DNA of 64,000 bases, from contig NC_133661.1 in the NCBI RefSeq assembly GCF_037893015.1, forward strand, positions 226,953,157-227,017,156, in the 5' to 3' direction. The notes under the pieces are model-generated. The model worked only from the letters and a program-made list of their open reading frames with translations. It searched no databases and was not told where the DNA came from. This DNA is from Macrotis lagotis (taxonomy: Eukaryota; Chordata; Mammalia; Peramelemorphia; Peramelidae). Positions within the stretch are counted from its first letter, which is position 1. Every line of letters starts with the position of its first letter. The translations under genes and the position numbers were made by a program. This document shows, piece after piece, positions 41,938-54,664 of the stretch.

Positions 41938-42469
41938 AAGTTTGGCATCAGAATGGCAAATAGTAACCAATTTGCCTTAGAATGCCAAAAATTAGAAGTC
42001 ATGTTTAGTCTTTTAGCAGCATAGTAACTATTGAGCCTAGCATCGTCAGAATAATTCATTTTTAGAAAGGCTACTACTAGATGCCATGATTCTTCCCCTT
42101 CACCCCCCATTCCTTCCTACCCTTACCATCACTGTATCCTAGGATTACTCCTCTCTAGCTCTACTCTGCTCTCTCCCTTCTTAATAGGGATTCCCCAAGA
42201 GAGGTTACATAGTCACTTAGAGTCTTGCTGTCATCATACTGTGGGGTAATCTCCCAGGGTCTTTAACTTCTATTAAAATGAAATTATTTGAAAAAAGTTG
42301 GATTCAGGATATGTTCTGTGCTGCTTATCCCAAGCACAAATTGCTACTTACAGCACTATTGGTTAGAGAGTATTAACTAGGCTTCAGGTATTCCAGATTT
42401 CTCACTTTTATCTGGATAATAGCATGAGATATCTTAAACTTATATTTTAAGAGAGTATCCCCATAAAAG

Positions 42470-43290
42470 ACTCATAGAATTTGAGTTAGAAAGAACCTCA
42501 GAGGTTATATAGTCCAATCTGAAGGCATGAATCCCTTCTACAATATTACCAAAAAGTCATCATCTAATTTTTGCTTTAATATCTCCAGTGCAACCTCCAA
42601 AGGCACTATCTCCCATATTCATCAGTCAATAAATATTTATAAAATGTCTATTAAGTACCAGATACTATGTTAAAAGGTGGAGATACAAAGAAAGATTTTT
42701 AAAGAGTCCAACTCTCAAGGAATTCACAATCTAACAGGTAATTATGAACAATGCTATATAAAAAATAAATTGGAAATAATTAAAAGGGACAGCACTAGAA
42801 TTAAAATGGATTGAGAAAGGTCTCTAATTCTTAGGACATTTTTCCTAAAGTTCAACCAAATTCTGTCTTCCTATAATTTCTTCTCCCTGGTTCTAATTGT
42901 ATTCTCTAAAGTCTAGACCAACCATAATATCCTTCTTCCTCAAGAAAGTCTTTCAAATAATTGAAAACAACAATCAACCTCTCCTCCAAAAAAGTTTTTT
43001 TCTTCTTCTTCTCTAGGATAAACATCCTGATTCTCATATGAAATAGTTTTATGTACCCTCCCTATCTCAGTTGTTTTATTCTAAATATATTCCAGCATAT
43101 CAAAGTCCCTTTAATAATATCATACCTAGGACTGAACACAATACCAGAGATTTTTGTTTTAACAAGAACAGAATATATTAGGAATGTTATTGTCTTCAGT
43201 ATGAATGATATTTTCAGATATTGAGTGAGTTCTGAGATTACATTGAGCTTGCAGTCTACTGGAACCCTGATCTGTTTTCCAACCATGTCA
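42470..43290 (+). mobile_element. L3/CR1 LINE 3' region, interrupted by a reversed L2
   Basis: L3/CR1 text runs 'cctcagaggttatatagtcc', 'atctaatttttgctttaata', then after a gap 'cctaaagttcaaccaaattc', 'cttcttcctcaagaaagtct', 'tctaggataaacatcctgat' and 'catacctaggactgaacaca'. The interruption at about 42620-42835 is L2 in the opposite orientation, so the L2 inserted later. No coding part is left. Confidence 0.75.
42620..42835 (-). mobile_element. L2 LINE 3' fragment inserted in L3/CR1
   Basis: Reversed L2 3' text: 'aataaatatttataaaatgt', 'taccagatactatgttaaaa', 'aaggaattcacaatctaaca' and 'cactagaattaaaatggatt'. L3/CR1 sequence continues on both sides. Confidence 0.75.
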
Positions 43291-43814
43291 AGCCAAGCTT
43301 TGCTGCTCCTGTCCAGTTCCTAACATGTACCCTAGAGCTCAGCATAGCTAACAACATGGGGAGCACTTCCCTTTAACTTTCCTACCAGTATCCCCTTCTC
43401 CTTTTCCTCTCTAGTTGTATATTAATCCCTAGTCTCCAATTGCGAGTGAACCAAGAGTTCATGATCTACCTCTTCCCTTGAACCTACTACCCCCTTTCCA
43501 GAAGTGATGAGATAGACAGTTGAGCCCCCTTTCTTCCCCACTCTGTGTTTGGACATAGTCACTCACATCACTTAAAGGAACAAAGGAATCATCAACTACA
43601 ATCCTTTTAATAAGATTGAAAGCCAAGTCTTACCACCCACTTTAATGTTGAACCTTCTGATATATCAAGTCAAAAAGGATTTATTAAATGCCTACTGACA
43701 TCCTTCAATTACTTAGTATAAGTACTTAATACTTTTCCCATTCATTTATCTCTTCTTTCATCTTATACTTGTACTTTAAAAAAATCCAAATGTAATATTT
43801 TGCCTTTACAAATA

Positions 43815-43965
43815 AATGAATGAAAAATCATTAATTGAGTATTTACTATATATCAAGCAGTGCACTAAGCTCTGGAGATACTATTACAAGAGTGTAACCA
43901 ATCTCTTCCCTCAGGAACCTACATTCTACTGGAGTACATTAATACTTAAAGGGAAGGAATTTTGG
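43815..43965 (-). mobile_element. L2 LINE 3' fragment
   Basis: Reversed L2 text 'gagtatttactatatatcaa', 'agtgcactaagctctggaga' and 'ctcaggaacctacattctac'. Confidence 0.7.
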
Positions 43966-44389
43966 TTTGGAAAGTTATGGAATGGTGAATGTATCCATGG
44001 AGTATAGATCAATAACCCTTTTCAGTAGCAATGATAATTTTAACTTGATTATGGCTCCAGAACTGGAAAGGGTGGACAAGGAGTGGAGAAGATAGGTGGA
44101 AGGTACAAGGTAAAGTGTCTGAGAGAAAATGACTGGGGAATAAAGTGAAACATGGCTAGAGTCAGTCTTACCTTAACCTATAGTTAATGATGTGAGGTAC
44201 TCCTCAATAAGTATGGTAGGATCTCAGGGACAAAATTCCAGAGGTAAAAGAGTTAATCCCTCCAAGGAATGACTTCTGAGCCAGGCAGAAAACGGCTAGA
44301 GCAAATTTCACCTTTTAGCTTTAGGCTTTCATTCCAGGCTGATGAGATCTTGGTTCTAGGTTTTATCATCTGTTGGGCACAGTCATATC

Positions 44390-44565
44390 ACATCACATTA
44401 CTCTCCCAAAATATTAATCTTCCTAAAACATGTTACTTCACACTAAATGTTTCAGTAACTTCCTAAAGCCTACGGGATAAAGTTCAGATTTCTCAGGCTG
44501 GCATTCAAGGTCCTTCTAATTTTGGCCTTAATCTGGCTTAACCATTCACTAGGCCCTTATACAGA
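44390..44565 (+). mobile_element. L2-like LINE fragment
   Basis: It contains 'aagcctacgggataaagttc' and 'aggctggcattcaaggtcct', the typical internal 3' text of L2. Confidence 0.65.
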
Positions 44566-44641
44566 GTAGTGTAGTGAAAAAGAGCCTAAGTTTTATATTC
44601 AAAAGATTTCAGTTTCAGTCCCAGGTCTACCAACTGAGTAC

Positions 44642-44646
<5 letters not shown>

Positions 44647-44677
<31 letters not shown>

Positions 44678-44707
44678 ATATACACATATATATGTTTACA
44701 TATTCAT

Positions 44708-44753
<46 letters not shown>
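44647..44753. repeat. (TG)n followed by (CA)n: self-complementary microsatellite pair
   Basis: A TG run at 44647-44674 is followed after about 37 bases of TA/CATA-rich text by a CA run at 44711-44753. The two runs are complementary to each other, so the locus is a long imperfect hairpin. Confidence 0.93.
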
Positions 44754-44755
<2 letters not shown>

Positions 44756-45474
44756 CTTGGACAAGCAATAGCGATGGACAATAAATTGAGCCCAAAGGAG
44801 TAAAATGTTGGATTAGATCACATTTGGGAAATTTTGCAGGATTTTCAGTAATTTCAAATGGCTTGCTATCACAAAAACTTATTTCTTTAACACCAATGTT
44901 CTATTGATATTATATAGCTACAAATTGTGAAATGTCACAATGTTTGATAAAATTTTGATTTTGTTATTTTAATAACAAATTGCCCAAAGAGCAATAAAAA
45001 AGGATCATGATAGGCATAAATTGGTTATAGCATATAACCAAAAATAACCTTTTTTGCAAGAAGTTATGTAAAAAATATTTTCTAAGAATGTAACTAGGTC
45101 CTAATACTAAGAAAAATATTGACAATCTAGTACTTACCATAGTTTCTGACATATAGTATACATGTTTATTGACTGATAATCCCACATGCCATACTGGTAC
45201 TTTCCAAGATATTAAAATAATTGGAGGGAAATTTCCAGTCTTTTGAACTTTTGTGTGAGGGTTTTTATGTTAAGTGATGAATCCACCATAATTTCAAAGT
45301 TTATAATGAATGATTACTTCAATCAGGACACTCTGTTAAGTGCCAAAGGGAATATATTCAAAAAGTCTAGGAAGGTCAGGGGATAGACACTAGAAAAGAT
45401 TATTAACGACATGAGTAGCATAGACAATAAATACTTTAGAAATTAAGAAAGGCTTCACTAAAAGGCAGAATGAT

Positions 45475-45546
<72 letters not shown>
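45475..45546. repeat. (ATG)n-(ATA)n triplet microsatellite
   Basis: About ten ATG units change abruptly to about thirteen ATA units. Confidence 0.95.
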
Positions 45547-45548
<2 letters not shown>

Positions 45549-45689
45549 GCTCACATGTGGTAGATTCAACATTTCATTAGCATGGATACTCTCTTTAATG
45601 CATAGCATTGAGCTTTTGCTGTTCAGTCATTTCAGGCTTGTTTAACCCTTCATGATGCTATTTGCCTGGACTCATAAGAGCTTCCAATT

Positions 45690-46600
45690 TGGTCTCCTTG
45701 TCTCATCTTTTCCCACTCCAAATATCCTACACATAACTGTCAAAGTAATTTTCCTACAATACTGGTATAACCATGTCACTTCCCTAATCAATAAATTCCA
45801 AGGACTCCCTTTTTGTTTTTAGGATAAAACACAAATTCCTGTTTGATTTTTAAAGTCTTTCCCAATTTTTCCTAGCCTAATCATCTAAACTCATGTACTA
45901 TTTCCCTTCACATACACTTAGGTCTACACACCTTGGATTTCTTATTCCTTATATACCTCACCAGTTCCTCTGTATTTGTATTCCCCCACTCCACACTTCT
46001 TAGAATCCTTAGTTTCCTTAAAGGCCCAGCTCAAGTCCTACCTCCTATATGACACTTTTCCTGACCCACGTCCACATCCCCAGTTGCAAGGGCCATCCCA
46101 CCAAATTATCTTCTATAAACACATAATTGGTACATTCCCCTGGCCAAAGAATAGGGATTGTTTTACTTTTGCCTTTACTTTTGTATCCTCATTATTTATG
46201 GTTATGATTCTCAATTTTTTTTTGTCTTTAGGAATCATCTATCTGCTTATCAGTTGAGGACCTCCTAAAGAGCATTTGTTTAGGGGGGCAGCTAGGTGGT
46301 ACAATGGATAGAGCACCGGCCCTGTAGTCAGGAGTACCTGAGTTCAAATCTGGTCTCAGACACTTAATAATTACCTAGCTGTGTGGCCTTGAGAAAGCCA
46401 CTTTACCCCATTGCCTAGCAAACAAAAAACAAAAAACAAACTAAAAAAAGAGCATTTGTTTATATGTTTGTCAATATTTACTGTATTAGAAAGTTAAGAC
46501 ATTTTAGTATTATAAAAATCGTTCTGACTTCAAGGATACCCCAATAAAGAACTGGCCTAGAGCATAAGAGGCATCCAATAAATTCTTCTTGATTGATTTC
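45690..46600 (+). mobile_element. L2-like LINE 3' region, split by a SINE
   Basis: L2-type text: 'aactgtcaaagtaattttcc', 'ttccaaggactccctttttg', 'aaggcccagctcaagtccta', 'gggattgttttacttttgcc' and, after the SINE at 46283-46446, 'gaactggcctagagcataag', 'gcatccaataaattcttctt'. Confidence 0.65.
46283..46446 (+). repeat. WSINE1-like SINE with perfect 16-bp target-site duplication
   Basis: Full length, from 'ggggggcagctaggtggtac' to an A-rich tail. The identical flank 'aaagagcatttgttta' occurs at 46267-46282 and 46447-46462. It sits inside older L2-like sequence. Confidence 0.96.
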
Positions 46601-48020
46601 TGTTAGATCACTCACTTTTCTACTTCTTTTTAAAAATGGGCTAGGAAGAGTTTAAATGATCAGTGATTATTAGTGAACTGATTCTTCCTACTCTGACCCT
46701 TATTCATACTGAGACTCTGACCAAGTTTAAATTAGGGTGGGAATTGCTGCTCAGCTACCCAATTCCCTAAGCGTTCCCTCTCTGCTAGGAAATTCTTCAC
46801 ATTTTCACATAGATCCATTCTCTGACTCCAGTAGTGGAAAAAATTGGAATGAATAGAGTTTGACACGATTGGGAAAGTGGAACTGATTTCCTTTAAGTAA
46901 AGTTTCTTCTAGAGTTTCTTCCATTTACTCTAACTAGAGACACTGGGTCATTTTATTTTTAATAAACCTGGTACCCAGAGTTTACTGCTGTGGTGGGAAT
47001 GGCAGTGTCTTACTGTAGAAATCATGATTGCATTTGAAATCATTTCTATACTGTAAAATGGTTTCTATGCATAAAGGACTGCAAATTACAGGGCTAAATT
47101 TTTTGTGTTCCAAAATGCCTACTTTCCATTTCTCTATCACTCTCCTTAATTACTTAATTACAGCAACTTAAAAAAATATCCTAAAAATTGATCCAAAGTT
47201 TTTTGAAAGGAAAAAAAGTATAACAACTTTTCTAAATTATATAATTTTAGCTTTCAATTTTAACTGGGACCCAGGTCCCAGTGGTAGCAGCATCCTTTCC
47301 TGACAAAGACTTCGGCATATGAACTTCTATAGAATGATTACAAATCTAGGGGAGTATGATATCTAAAGAGAAAGAATCAGACTTTTCTAATATTCTCTGA
47401 CTCATTATGCCCCCATCCCAGAGTAGAATGCTGGGGGGAAATTGTTGAAACAAATCAGAAATGTTTCCCCAAACAGGATTCATACAAGTCCTTCTAAAAC
47501 ATACCCAATATAGAAAGATCAAGTATAGGAAAGCTATTTATTTCTTCATCACAAAAGAAATACTTAAAACAGAAAGTATGTAAATATATGCCTTTAAAAA
47601 CTGTGATACTGCTGAATAGGCATTTCACTTTCAACTCTGATCTACATGCATAAGAACTCATTCATGGTCCCAATATTCTGGAAAGCCTAGGTCTCTTTCA
47701 TCTGTAGCATCTTCCTGTTGGTGATCAACTTCTCCAGTAAGAGATTATTATAGAGATCATCTCCTTCAAAGCAACTAGCACAGAAGTTCCCAACTTCTCA
47801 ACAAAATGAAACATAAATCAGAAAAAGGTAATTAAAGACTTGGGGTCCACTCTGGGACTCTGTCAAATAATGCATTCTCTGCCACATACATTCAACTATC
47901 ACAAACTTCCCTGGAGAGAGGAAGAAAGAGGGAAATTCCCTCTCTTTCTGTGAGAGGAGTCTAAAGAAGAGCTATCAGCATCCTAAACACATATTCAGTA
48001 GAAGACAAATAGGTGCAGAA

Positions 48021-48057
48021 ATTATTATTATTATTATTATTGTTATTATTATTATTT
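48021..48057. repeat. (ATT)n microsatellite
   Basis: About twelve ATT units with one G interruption. Confidence 0.95.
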
Positions 48058-48479
48058 TAAGTCTACCGGGCAGGAAGTCTCCTTTGGCTCAATGGTCAAT
48101 GCTTTTTGGTCTAGCTGTTCCTCTCCTATCATAGGGACAAGGGATCAATCAAGAATCTTTGGTCTTGCATGCTCCTTCAGCAAAAGCAAAACAGGTTCAC
48201 TACTCTATCAGTCAAAACACATCTGTATCACTGGAAAGGGATGGGGGGATAGGTTTTTACACTCAATATGCTACATAGGCCCTTCACCATCCCATTCCCA
48301 CTGATGTTTCATGGGGTGACTCCTAATTCAATCTTCTTCTGCTCTGGTTTAAATGCCTGTAGATGATGTAAAGAAAGGAGATCCATCCTCTGAGTCAAAA
48401 AGACTTGGGTCTAAGTCCTGCCTCTTACATATTCTGGCTTTGGGGACCCAGGGTAAATCATGTAACCTCTCTATAATTC

Positions 48480-48632
48480 TTTTTTTTAGATTTTCTTCCA
48501 AGGCAATGGGGTTAAATGACTTGCCCAAGGTCACACAGCTAGGTAAGTGTTATGTGTCTGAGATTGATTTGAATTCAGATCCTCCTGACTCCAGAGAGGG
48601 TGCTCTATTCACTAGCCACCTAGCTGCCCCTA
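48480..48632 (-). repeat. WSINE1-like SINE
   Basis: Reversed copy: 'aaggcaatggggttaaatga', 'aaggtcacacagctaggtaa', 'cagatcctcctgactccaga' and 'agccacctagctgcccc'. The flanks 'ctctataattct' and 'ctctgtaattct' look like a decayed target-site duplication. Confidence 0.92.
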
Positions 48633-48736
48633 CCCTCTGTAATTCTAAGACTATAAATTTCAGAACAGGCAGATTAGAAGACAGGATTTCCTTACAGGGA
48701 GTTCCCTACACTAATTAAATCTCATGTCATCCATAT

Positions 48737-48739
48737 GTG

Positions 48740-48772
<33 letters not shown>
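48737..48772. repeat. (GT)n microsatellite
   Basis: GT run with one TTT interruption. Confidence 0.95.
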
Positions 48773-48773
<1 letters not shown>

Positions 48774-49219
48774 CATGCACAAATATATAGATATACAAAT
48801 ATCTATATATTTAAATCATTTAAATTACCTAATTTAAATTACCTTCTGAATTTAGAAGAAATATTTTCAATACAGAAATTCAGGGTAGAATTCAGACATA
48901 AGGATAATGTTTGAATTGTTTCTGAGACTTTCTGAACTTCTGAAGAACTCAAGTAAGGCTTTAATCTCTCAGGTTTGTATAAATTCCCCCCCCCCCACGG
49001 GTCTCCTTTGGTCTCCCCTTATTCCCACTTCCACTCCCACAGAATGCTGCTGAATCATCAAAGGTATTCAAGAACACATTAAGAGATTTAGTGACTCAGA
49101 AAACTGATTTACTTTAAAACTTCGTGTTTAAATTCTGTCTCTAACAAAGTTTAGCATTTGCACCTGTTCTGGGAAAGCTGGAAACATGGAAAACAACATT
49201 TAAAATAAATAATATTCCC

Positions 49220-49436
49220 TTGTTCCAGTCCCTATTTGGGCATTTTCTTGACAATGATACTGGAATGGTTGCCATTTCCTTCTCATTTTACAGATGAGGA
49301 AACTGAGGCAAATGAGGTTAAATGACATACCTAGGATCACACAACTAGTAAAAGTCTGAGGCTGGATTTGAACTAAACTCTTCCTGATCCTAGGCCCTGC
49401 AGTGCTCTATGAACTGCACCACTTAGTTGTCTCAGA
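49220..49436 (-). repeat. Marsupial SINE, long form
   Basis: Reversed copy: 'ctatttgggcattttcttga', 'ctggaatggttgccatttcc', 'cagatgaggaaactgaggca' and 'ctgcaccacttagttgtctc'. Confidence 0.85.
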
Positions 49437-50432
49437 ATAAATAATTGTCAAATATTTCTGCCAAGTTTTTTTTATTTTAAAACTCAAAAGTATGAGCAAC
49501 TCTTGATTTTCTACCTTAATTTAGAACTGACAAATATAAATATCCATGATAAATTTCCCATATTGATCCACTCCATATTTTTGACCAGAGCAATTCATGA
49601 ACAAATTGATTACATGTATATTATCAAAAGCATTTTTGTTTCTCAAATCTTAAATAAAAAAAGAAAATCAAAAGCATTACTTAGCAGCACTAAGTACTTT
49701 GTACCTTATCTAGTTGAGAGTGTGTCCTCTGGTTTGGCTTTTATAGTGGTGACATGGATTTCCATTCAGCCTTTTTCACTTTATCACCTCCTCCCCCTTG
49801 TCAGCAACTTCTATTGGGGGTGGTAGCAAGTGGAGGTAAAATCATTTGGTTAGGAGGACATAAAAATGATCTTGAATTTTTCTTCCACTGAAACTAAAAG
49901 GTTTCATAACCTTTTATGAAACAACAGCATTATAAGATAGCCAACTGAGTTAATGAACCCAGTCCTAACCATTTTAATTAATTAAGGTTATAAGAGTTCA
50001 GATTTTTATAAGCCAACTTCAATCTTACCTTGAAAAATAGGGGGATTACTAAGGCTAGCACTTTGCTGCAACAATAATTCAGCATTCTATTAAAAAACAT
50101 GACATTAAAATAGCTAAATTACTTTTTTATTTATTTTCCCAAAAACTCTTAGAGTAAGCAAAAATACACAACTACATCAGGATTTTATTTCACTAACTGG
50201 CTTCTAAGAATTTCTGAGAACCAGAAAGGGAAACACTGCCCCAAGAAGACTGAAGCTAAGAAACATAAGATAATGCTTAACAACAGGAAAGTGTCAGCAA
50301 TTTAAATGAAGGTCAAAGATTTTTAAACAAGCAGTATAGATAAGGCCTAAGCACTGTGAACAATTCAGGATAGCCTATCCCTATATGAAAACAAAGTCCA
50401 AAAGCAATCTTGCTGTTTTTCCATAGCCATTT

Positions 50433-50632
50433 TGAGACCTGGAGAATTGTGACATTCCTTTATTGGAATTCCAAACTAAGAGTCGGTGAATTGTTTTTAT
50501 ATTCCAAAATAATTGGTTTCCTCTTTATGTATTTTATTTTATTCTTTTAAAAACACGCTGAGAAAGGAGTGAATAGGCTTTACCACGATGCCAAAGTGGT
50601 CCTGAAACAGAAAAAGGTTAAGAACCTTTGCT
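50433..50632 (+). mobile_element. hAT-like non-autonomous DNA transposon fragment
   Basis: The ending 'cttta', 'cgatgccaaagtggtcctga' and 'aacagaaaaaggttaagaac' matches the copies at 1935 and 4772. The start is poorly preserved. Confidence 0.5.
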
Positions 50633-51639
50633 CTACAATGGCATCCTAATTAAAAAATTTTTAAGACTAAATGCAAAAAAAGAGTAAGATACAAATCTTA
50701 ACCTAATTTTATTGGGAATTTCAGAGGTCATATGGTTGGAGTCTTAATATCCTAAGAAGCCTCTAATATACTTGAAATGATCTGGAAGGAAGATTGTAAG
50801 AGTCTTGGTCCCTTGTATTTTAATACATTAACTTTTATTACACAGATTGAAAACTGAGCTCACAAAAATTCCTCCTCCAGAGAATGATGCTATATTAAAA
50901 ATGCTTAAAATACAATTGCTTAACCCTCCTTAGGCTGAAAGAACTCAATTCTTTTTTTTAAATTCTAAAGAAGTTTCTCTGATAGCTCAGTAGAGGACAT
51001 CATGGGAAGGTAGGGTACTGTTTTAATATTGCTAATGATAAATATAGATTTCACATATATGTTTGTATGTATAGATGTATGTGTATATGTATATGCATGT
51101 GTACCCACACCATAAAGTGGTCATTTCTATACCAAAAAAAAAAAAGTACAAAAGAGAAAATGAATCTTTTGTTTGAATGAGTCAAATGGTTGCAATTATT
51201 TTTCTTCCAAATTTTTGACTTCTCAAAAAAAACAAAGGTTGGCAAGACCTATAAAGAATCGTTTTGCAGAAGATTCTGATATATAAGGAAAGTACTCTAT
51301 CATGATATTTTTCATGATTAAAAATTGAGAACCCGATAATTCAAATTATATTGAAAGATTAAAAGAAATTCCATCTGATCTATGTAGCAAATATTGATTG
51401 GTTCTTTTGGGAGTTGAATTAATACTTCATATGAATAAGATATTTTTAACAGTGTAATAGTTGTCTTAAGGAATCTAATTCTAATCTAATCTAAAATAAG
51501 CACCTCATTCTATTTTATCAGAAACCTGTCCATGATACAGTTAGGTTAAAGCAAAAATTTTAAATGTCTTTAAGGTAAGAGATAAAATCTTGAAAGTAGA
51601 CTGGATAGTAAATGTTTATTATACCCACAGTAAACTCAG

Positions 51640-52115
51640 CCTCTCTGGGCCTGTTTTCTCATCTCTAAAATGAGGATAATATATGTTCATACCTACCCTA
51701 TCCATCTCTCAGGATAATTTTGAGAATCAAATAATGTGTTCTCATTTCTATATTGCTTTATAGCATATGCACACATATATCATATATATATACACACACA
51801 CACACATATCTATGTATATAAATATCTATATTTGTAGTCAATTATACTAAAACATTACTAGGATTATAATTTATATCTATTATGCCTTGTATTTTCATAT
51901 CCATGATCTTTCATATCCATGATCTCATTTAATCTGCCTTCACAGAAGGACTGTTGTGAGTAAAGTTAAGTTCTCCATAAAAGATCAGATTATTAGAGTT
52001 GAAAGCAGCTTTAGAGACCATTAAACCTCTTTGAGTACAAGAGCTGTTTTAGTTTTCTGTCTTTCTTTGTATCCTTAGTTCCTTGTCTTGTACCTTACAG
52101 GTGTTTAATAATGGT
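51640..52115. repeat. MIR fragment, CA/TA tract and L2 tail
   Basis: About 51640-51740 is a MIR core in plus sense ('tctctgggcctgttttctca', 'ctctaaaatgaggataatat'). 51765-51806 is a TA/CA tract. About 52015-52115 is an L2 3' tail ('gagtacaagagctgttttag', 'tttctttgtatccttagttc', 'acaggtgtttaataatgg'). Confidence 0.65.
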
Positions 52116-52257
52116 GGTTGTACAGAATGGAATCTAAAACAACTCCTTCATTTTACAGATGAGGAAACTGAAGCCAAGAATTGAATAGAGAAGTTCAAAT
52201 TCAACCTTATCTCAGATACTATATAATCTGGCCTTAGGTCAAATATTCCTTATGACA

Positions 52258-52295
52258 TATCTATATCTATATCTATATCTATATCTATATATATG
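52258..52295. repeat. (ATCTAT)n microsatellite
   Basis: About five ATCTAT units ending in a short TA run. Confidence 0.95.
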
Positions 52296-53279
52296 AAAAA
52301 AGAAAAAAGACATTCATGCAAAGATTTTCCTGATGAATAATAACATTTGTATAGTCCTTGAGATTTACAGACACCTTATCTATAGATACCTTATTTTCTT
52401 CTCAGAATCAAAGACTATTGGAAAAATAGCTAAGATATTCACTTATTTATCAAGCATCTTTTTAGGCCTAATAATAGACATTTTTGAAACAGAAAATCTC
52501 CTTGAACAAAATTTTTGAGTAAAAACCTAAGAGACAAGAGATAAATAGCAGCAAGTACTGCAGCTATCAGATATAACCACATATCAAGAAAAATCTCAAC
52601 ATAAAATACCCATGTATGGCCATTACACAATTGTAATCTTCATAAGATAATAATGTGCAATAAAATTGCCCTATATATGATGCTACCATCTCTGATGGTT
52701 TTAAGATTTCAAAAATGGCTAGTACAATAGAAAATAATGCTATTAAATGTGTCTTTCTACCTATTTAGAATGCCAGTCCTCTTAGCTTCTCTCAGCTTAA
52801 AACTAAAAGTTTTTCATCCTAAAAATTCCTAAAAAATTAAAACAGAATATAGTCAGAACTTTTGGACTTAAAATACTAGTGGAGCACGTCATCTTAAAGT
52901 GCACTGGGGAGACATATGGTAGGTGTGTGTAGGAGACAACATGTCTCCAAGAAAGCATTATGGAGAAATATAGTATAAGACATTAAAGAAATGTATAATC
53001 AGAAAAGGAGGTGGGTTAGAGCTATATTTTCATTGGTTAGAAAATCTAGGGGGAAAAAAAGACCTCCAACATGTTGGGTTAAGCTTCTATGAGGATTTGG
53101 ATGTGGTCAAAAGCTGAATAGAATTAGAAGATGGGTAAAGTCTGAAAGTACTTCAGTTTGGAAGAGCTGTACAATTTGTATATAAGCATATACATGCATG
53201 TGATATATATGTGTATATTTATACACATACACCCCTTCAATATGGAAGGGCAGAGTGGCCAATAACTATTTCATCTTCT

Positions 53280-53825
53280 GAATGTTTATGGTTTGCTTTG
53301 AAGACGCTTCCACAATTCAATGCCTCCCTGTTCCCTCCAGGTTTACCTATAAAACTCCTTTGGCATTTTTCAGACCTGGCCCCTTCCCTATTCTTACACA
53401 TCACTACTCTCCACACCCTCTACAATCCAGCCATATTTGCTGCACCTTTTCCCATTTCTCTGCCTATATACTCTCTCTGGCTGTCCACATCCCTAGAATT
53501 ATCTCCCTTTTTAACTTCTGCCTCTTAGAAACCCTGGCTTTCTTTAAGATTTACTAAAATAGCATCTTCTGTGGAAGACTTGGTCATCCCTCTCCCCCAT
53601 AATCACCAGTGCTTTCCCCTTTAAAGTTACCTTACATGTAGCTTGTATCTTGAATGTACCTAATTATCCCCATGTTGTCTCTGTAATGAATGTAAGCTTC
53701 TAAGAGGGCAAACTCCCCCCCCCCCCCCCCCGCCTCATTCTTCCTTTGTATCAATTCACCATGTCTTAACAGTGTCTGGCACATAATAAGCACTTACTCA
53801 ATAAATGTTTATTGATTGATTGAAG
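53280..53825 (+). mobile_element. L2 LINE 3' end with 17-base C run
   Basis: The L2 3' text is clear: 'gcttccacaattcaatgcct', 'cctctacaatccagccatat', 'tctgcctcttagaaaccctg', 'ccccatgttgtctctgtaat', 'cagtgtctggcacataataa' and the end 'aataaatgtttattgattga'. A run of 17 C (53715-53731) lies where L2 normally has 'gagggcagggactg'. Confidence 0.85.
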
Positions 53826-54664
53826 ATGAATATTGCCAACAGTTAATATTACGGAATCAGAAATGTCAAAGGTAGAAAATACCCCAGAGACCAGTTAATA
53901 GATGAAATATAAACCCATCTGTTTGGCTTTTAAAGCCCTTTACAACCTAGCCCTTAACCTACCTTTCCAGCCTCAAATATCAACATTCTTGACCTATTAG
54001 ACAGCAGTCCAGTTAAATCGGTCTTTCTGGTGTTTGGCACACACAACACTCAGTCTCCTTGCAATTTGCTTTCCTTGTCGTCTATTCTAGAATTCTAGGA
54101 ACAAATAACCTTCCGTCTCATAAAATCCCTTCCGACTAAAAGAAGGTCCCCGATCCTCCCTCCTTAAACCCCCCCAGGAATGCATGTGCCTCCATCTTCT
54201 GATCCCCCGATAGAAGGAAGGCAAGCTCCTCGAGGGGCAGGACTGCTTGTCTTTGTGCTCGGTATCTGGACACCAGCTGGTGAACTTGTCACTTCAGAAA
54301 TGGTTGTGGTTTGGAAGCCACAAGGAAGTCCCGTTTTTAGTCTTCTCCGGGCAAAACCACGTTTCCTTCAGCAGATGCCCGCGAGGCAAGGGCTGAAGTC
54401 GGACTGTCTTTTCTCTTAGGCCGGCTCCAGAGCCTAGGCTGGGACTCCGGCCTTTCTGGCCCAGGACCCCGCGTCCCCGGCGCGGCCCGGGGGGAGTCCG
54501 CTTTCCCGGGAGCTGTGTCACCCCGGGGGCTCCCAGGGAGCCCGCAGTCCATCGGCACCCCCAGGGCTCGGGACTAGTCTCTCTGCATGCCGGATCCTAT
54601 TGCCAACATTAAAGGGCCCTCCGGGAGAAGCACCGGAACAAATCAGCTCTGCCCTTTTTTAATG

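Larger units (their letters stand above)
35290..54400. other. Intergenic region upstream of CALM1; no gene recognised
   Basis: No open frame resembles a known protein. From 35.3 to 37.6 kb I find almost no interspersed repeat apart from one GT run, a sharp contrast with the rest. After that come SINEs, L2 and L3/CR1 pieces (listed separately) with unique AT-rich stretches between (for example 36.9-37.6, 44.8-45.4, 46.6-48.0, 49.45-50.4 and 52.3-53.2 kb) in which I see nothing. Confidence 0.7.

Noticed and set aside
45390-45608. Minus-strand frame with a long poly-isoleucine run
   Set aside because: It is the translation of the ATG/ATA triplet microsatellite.
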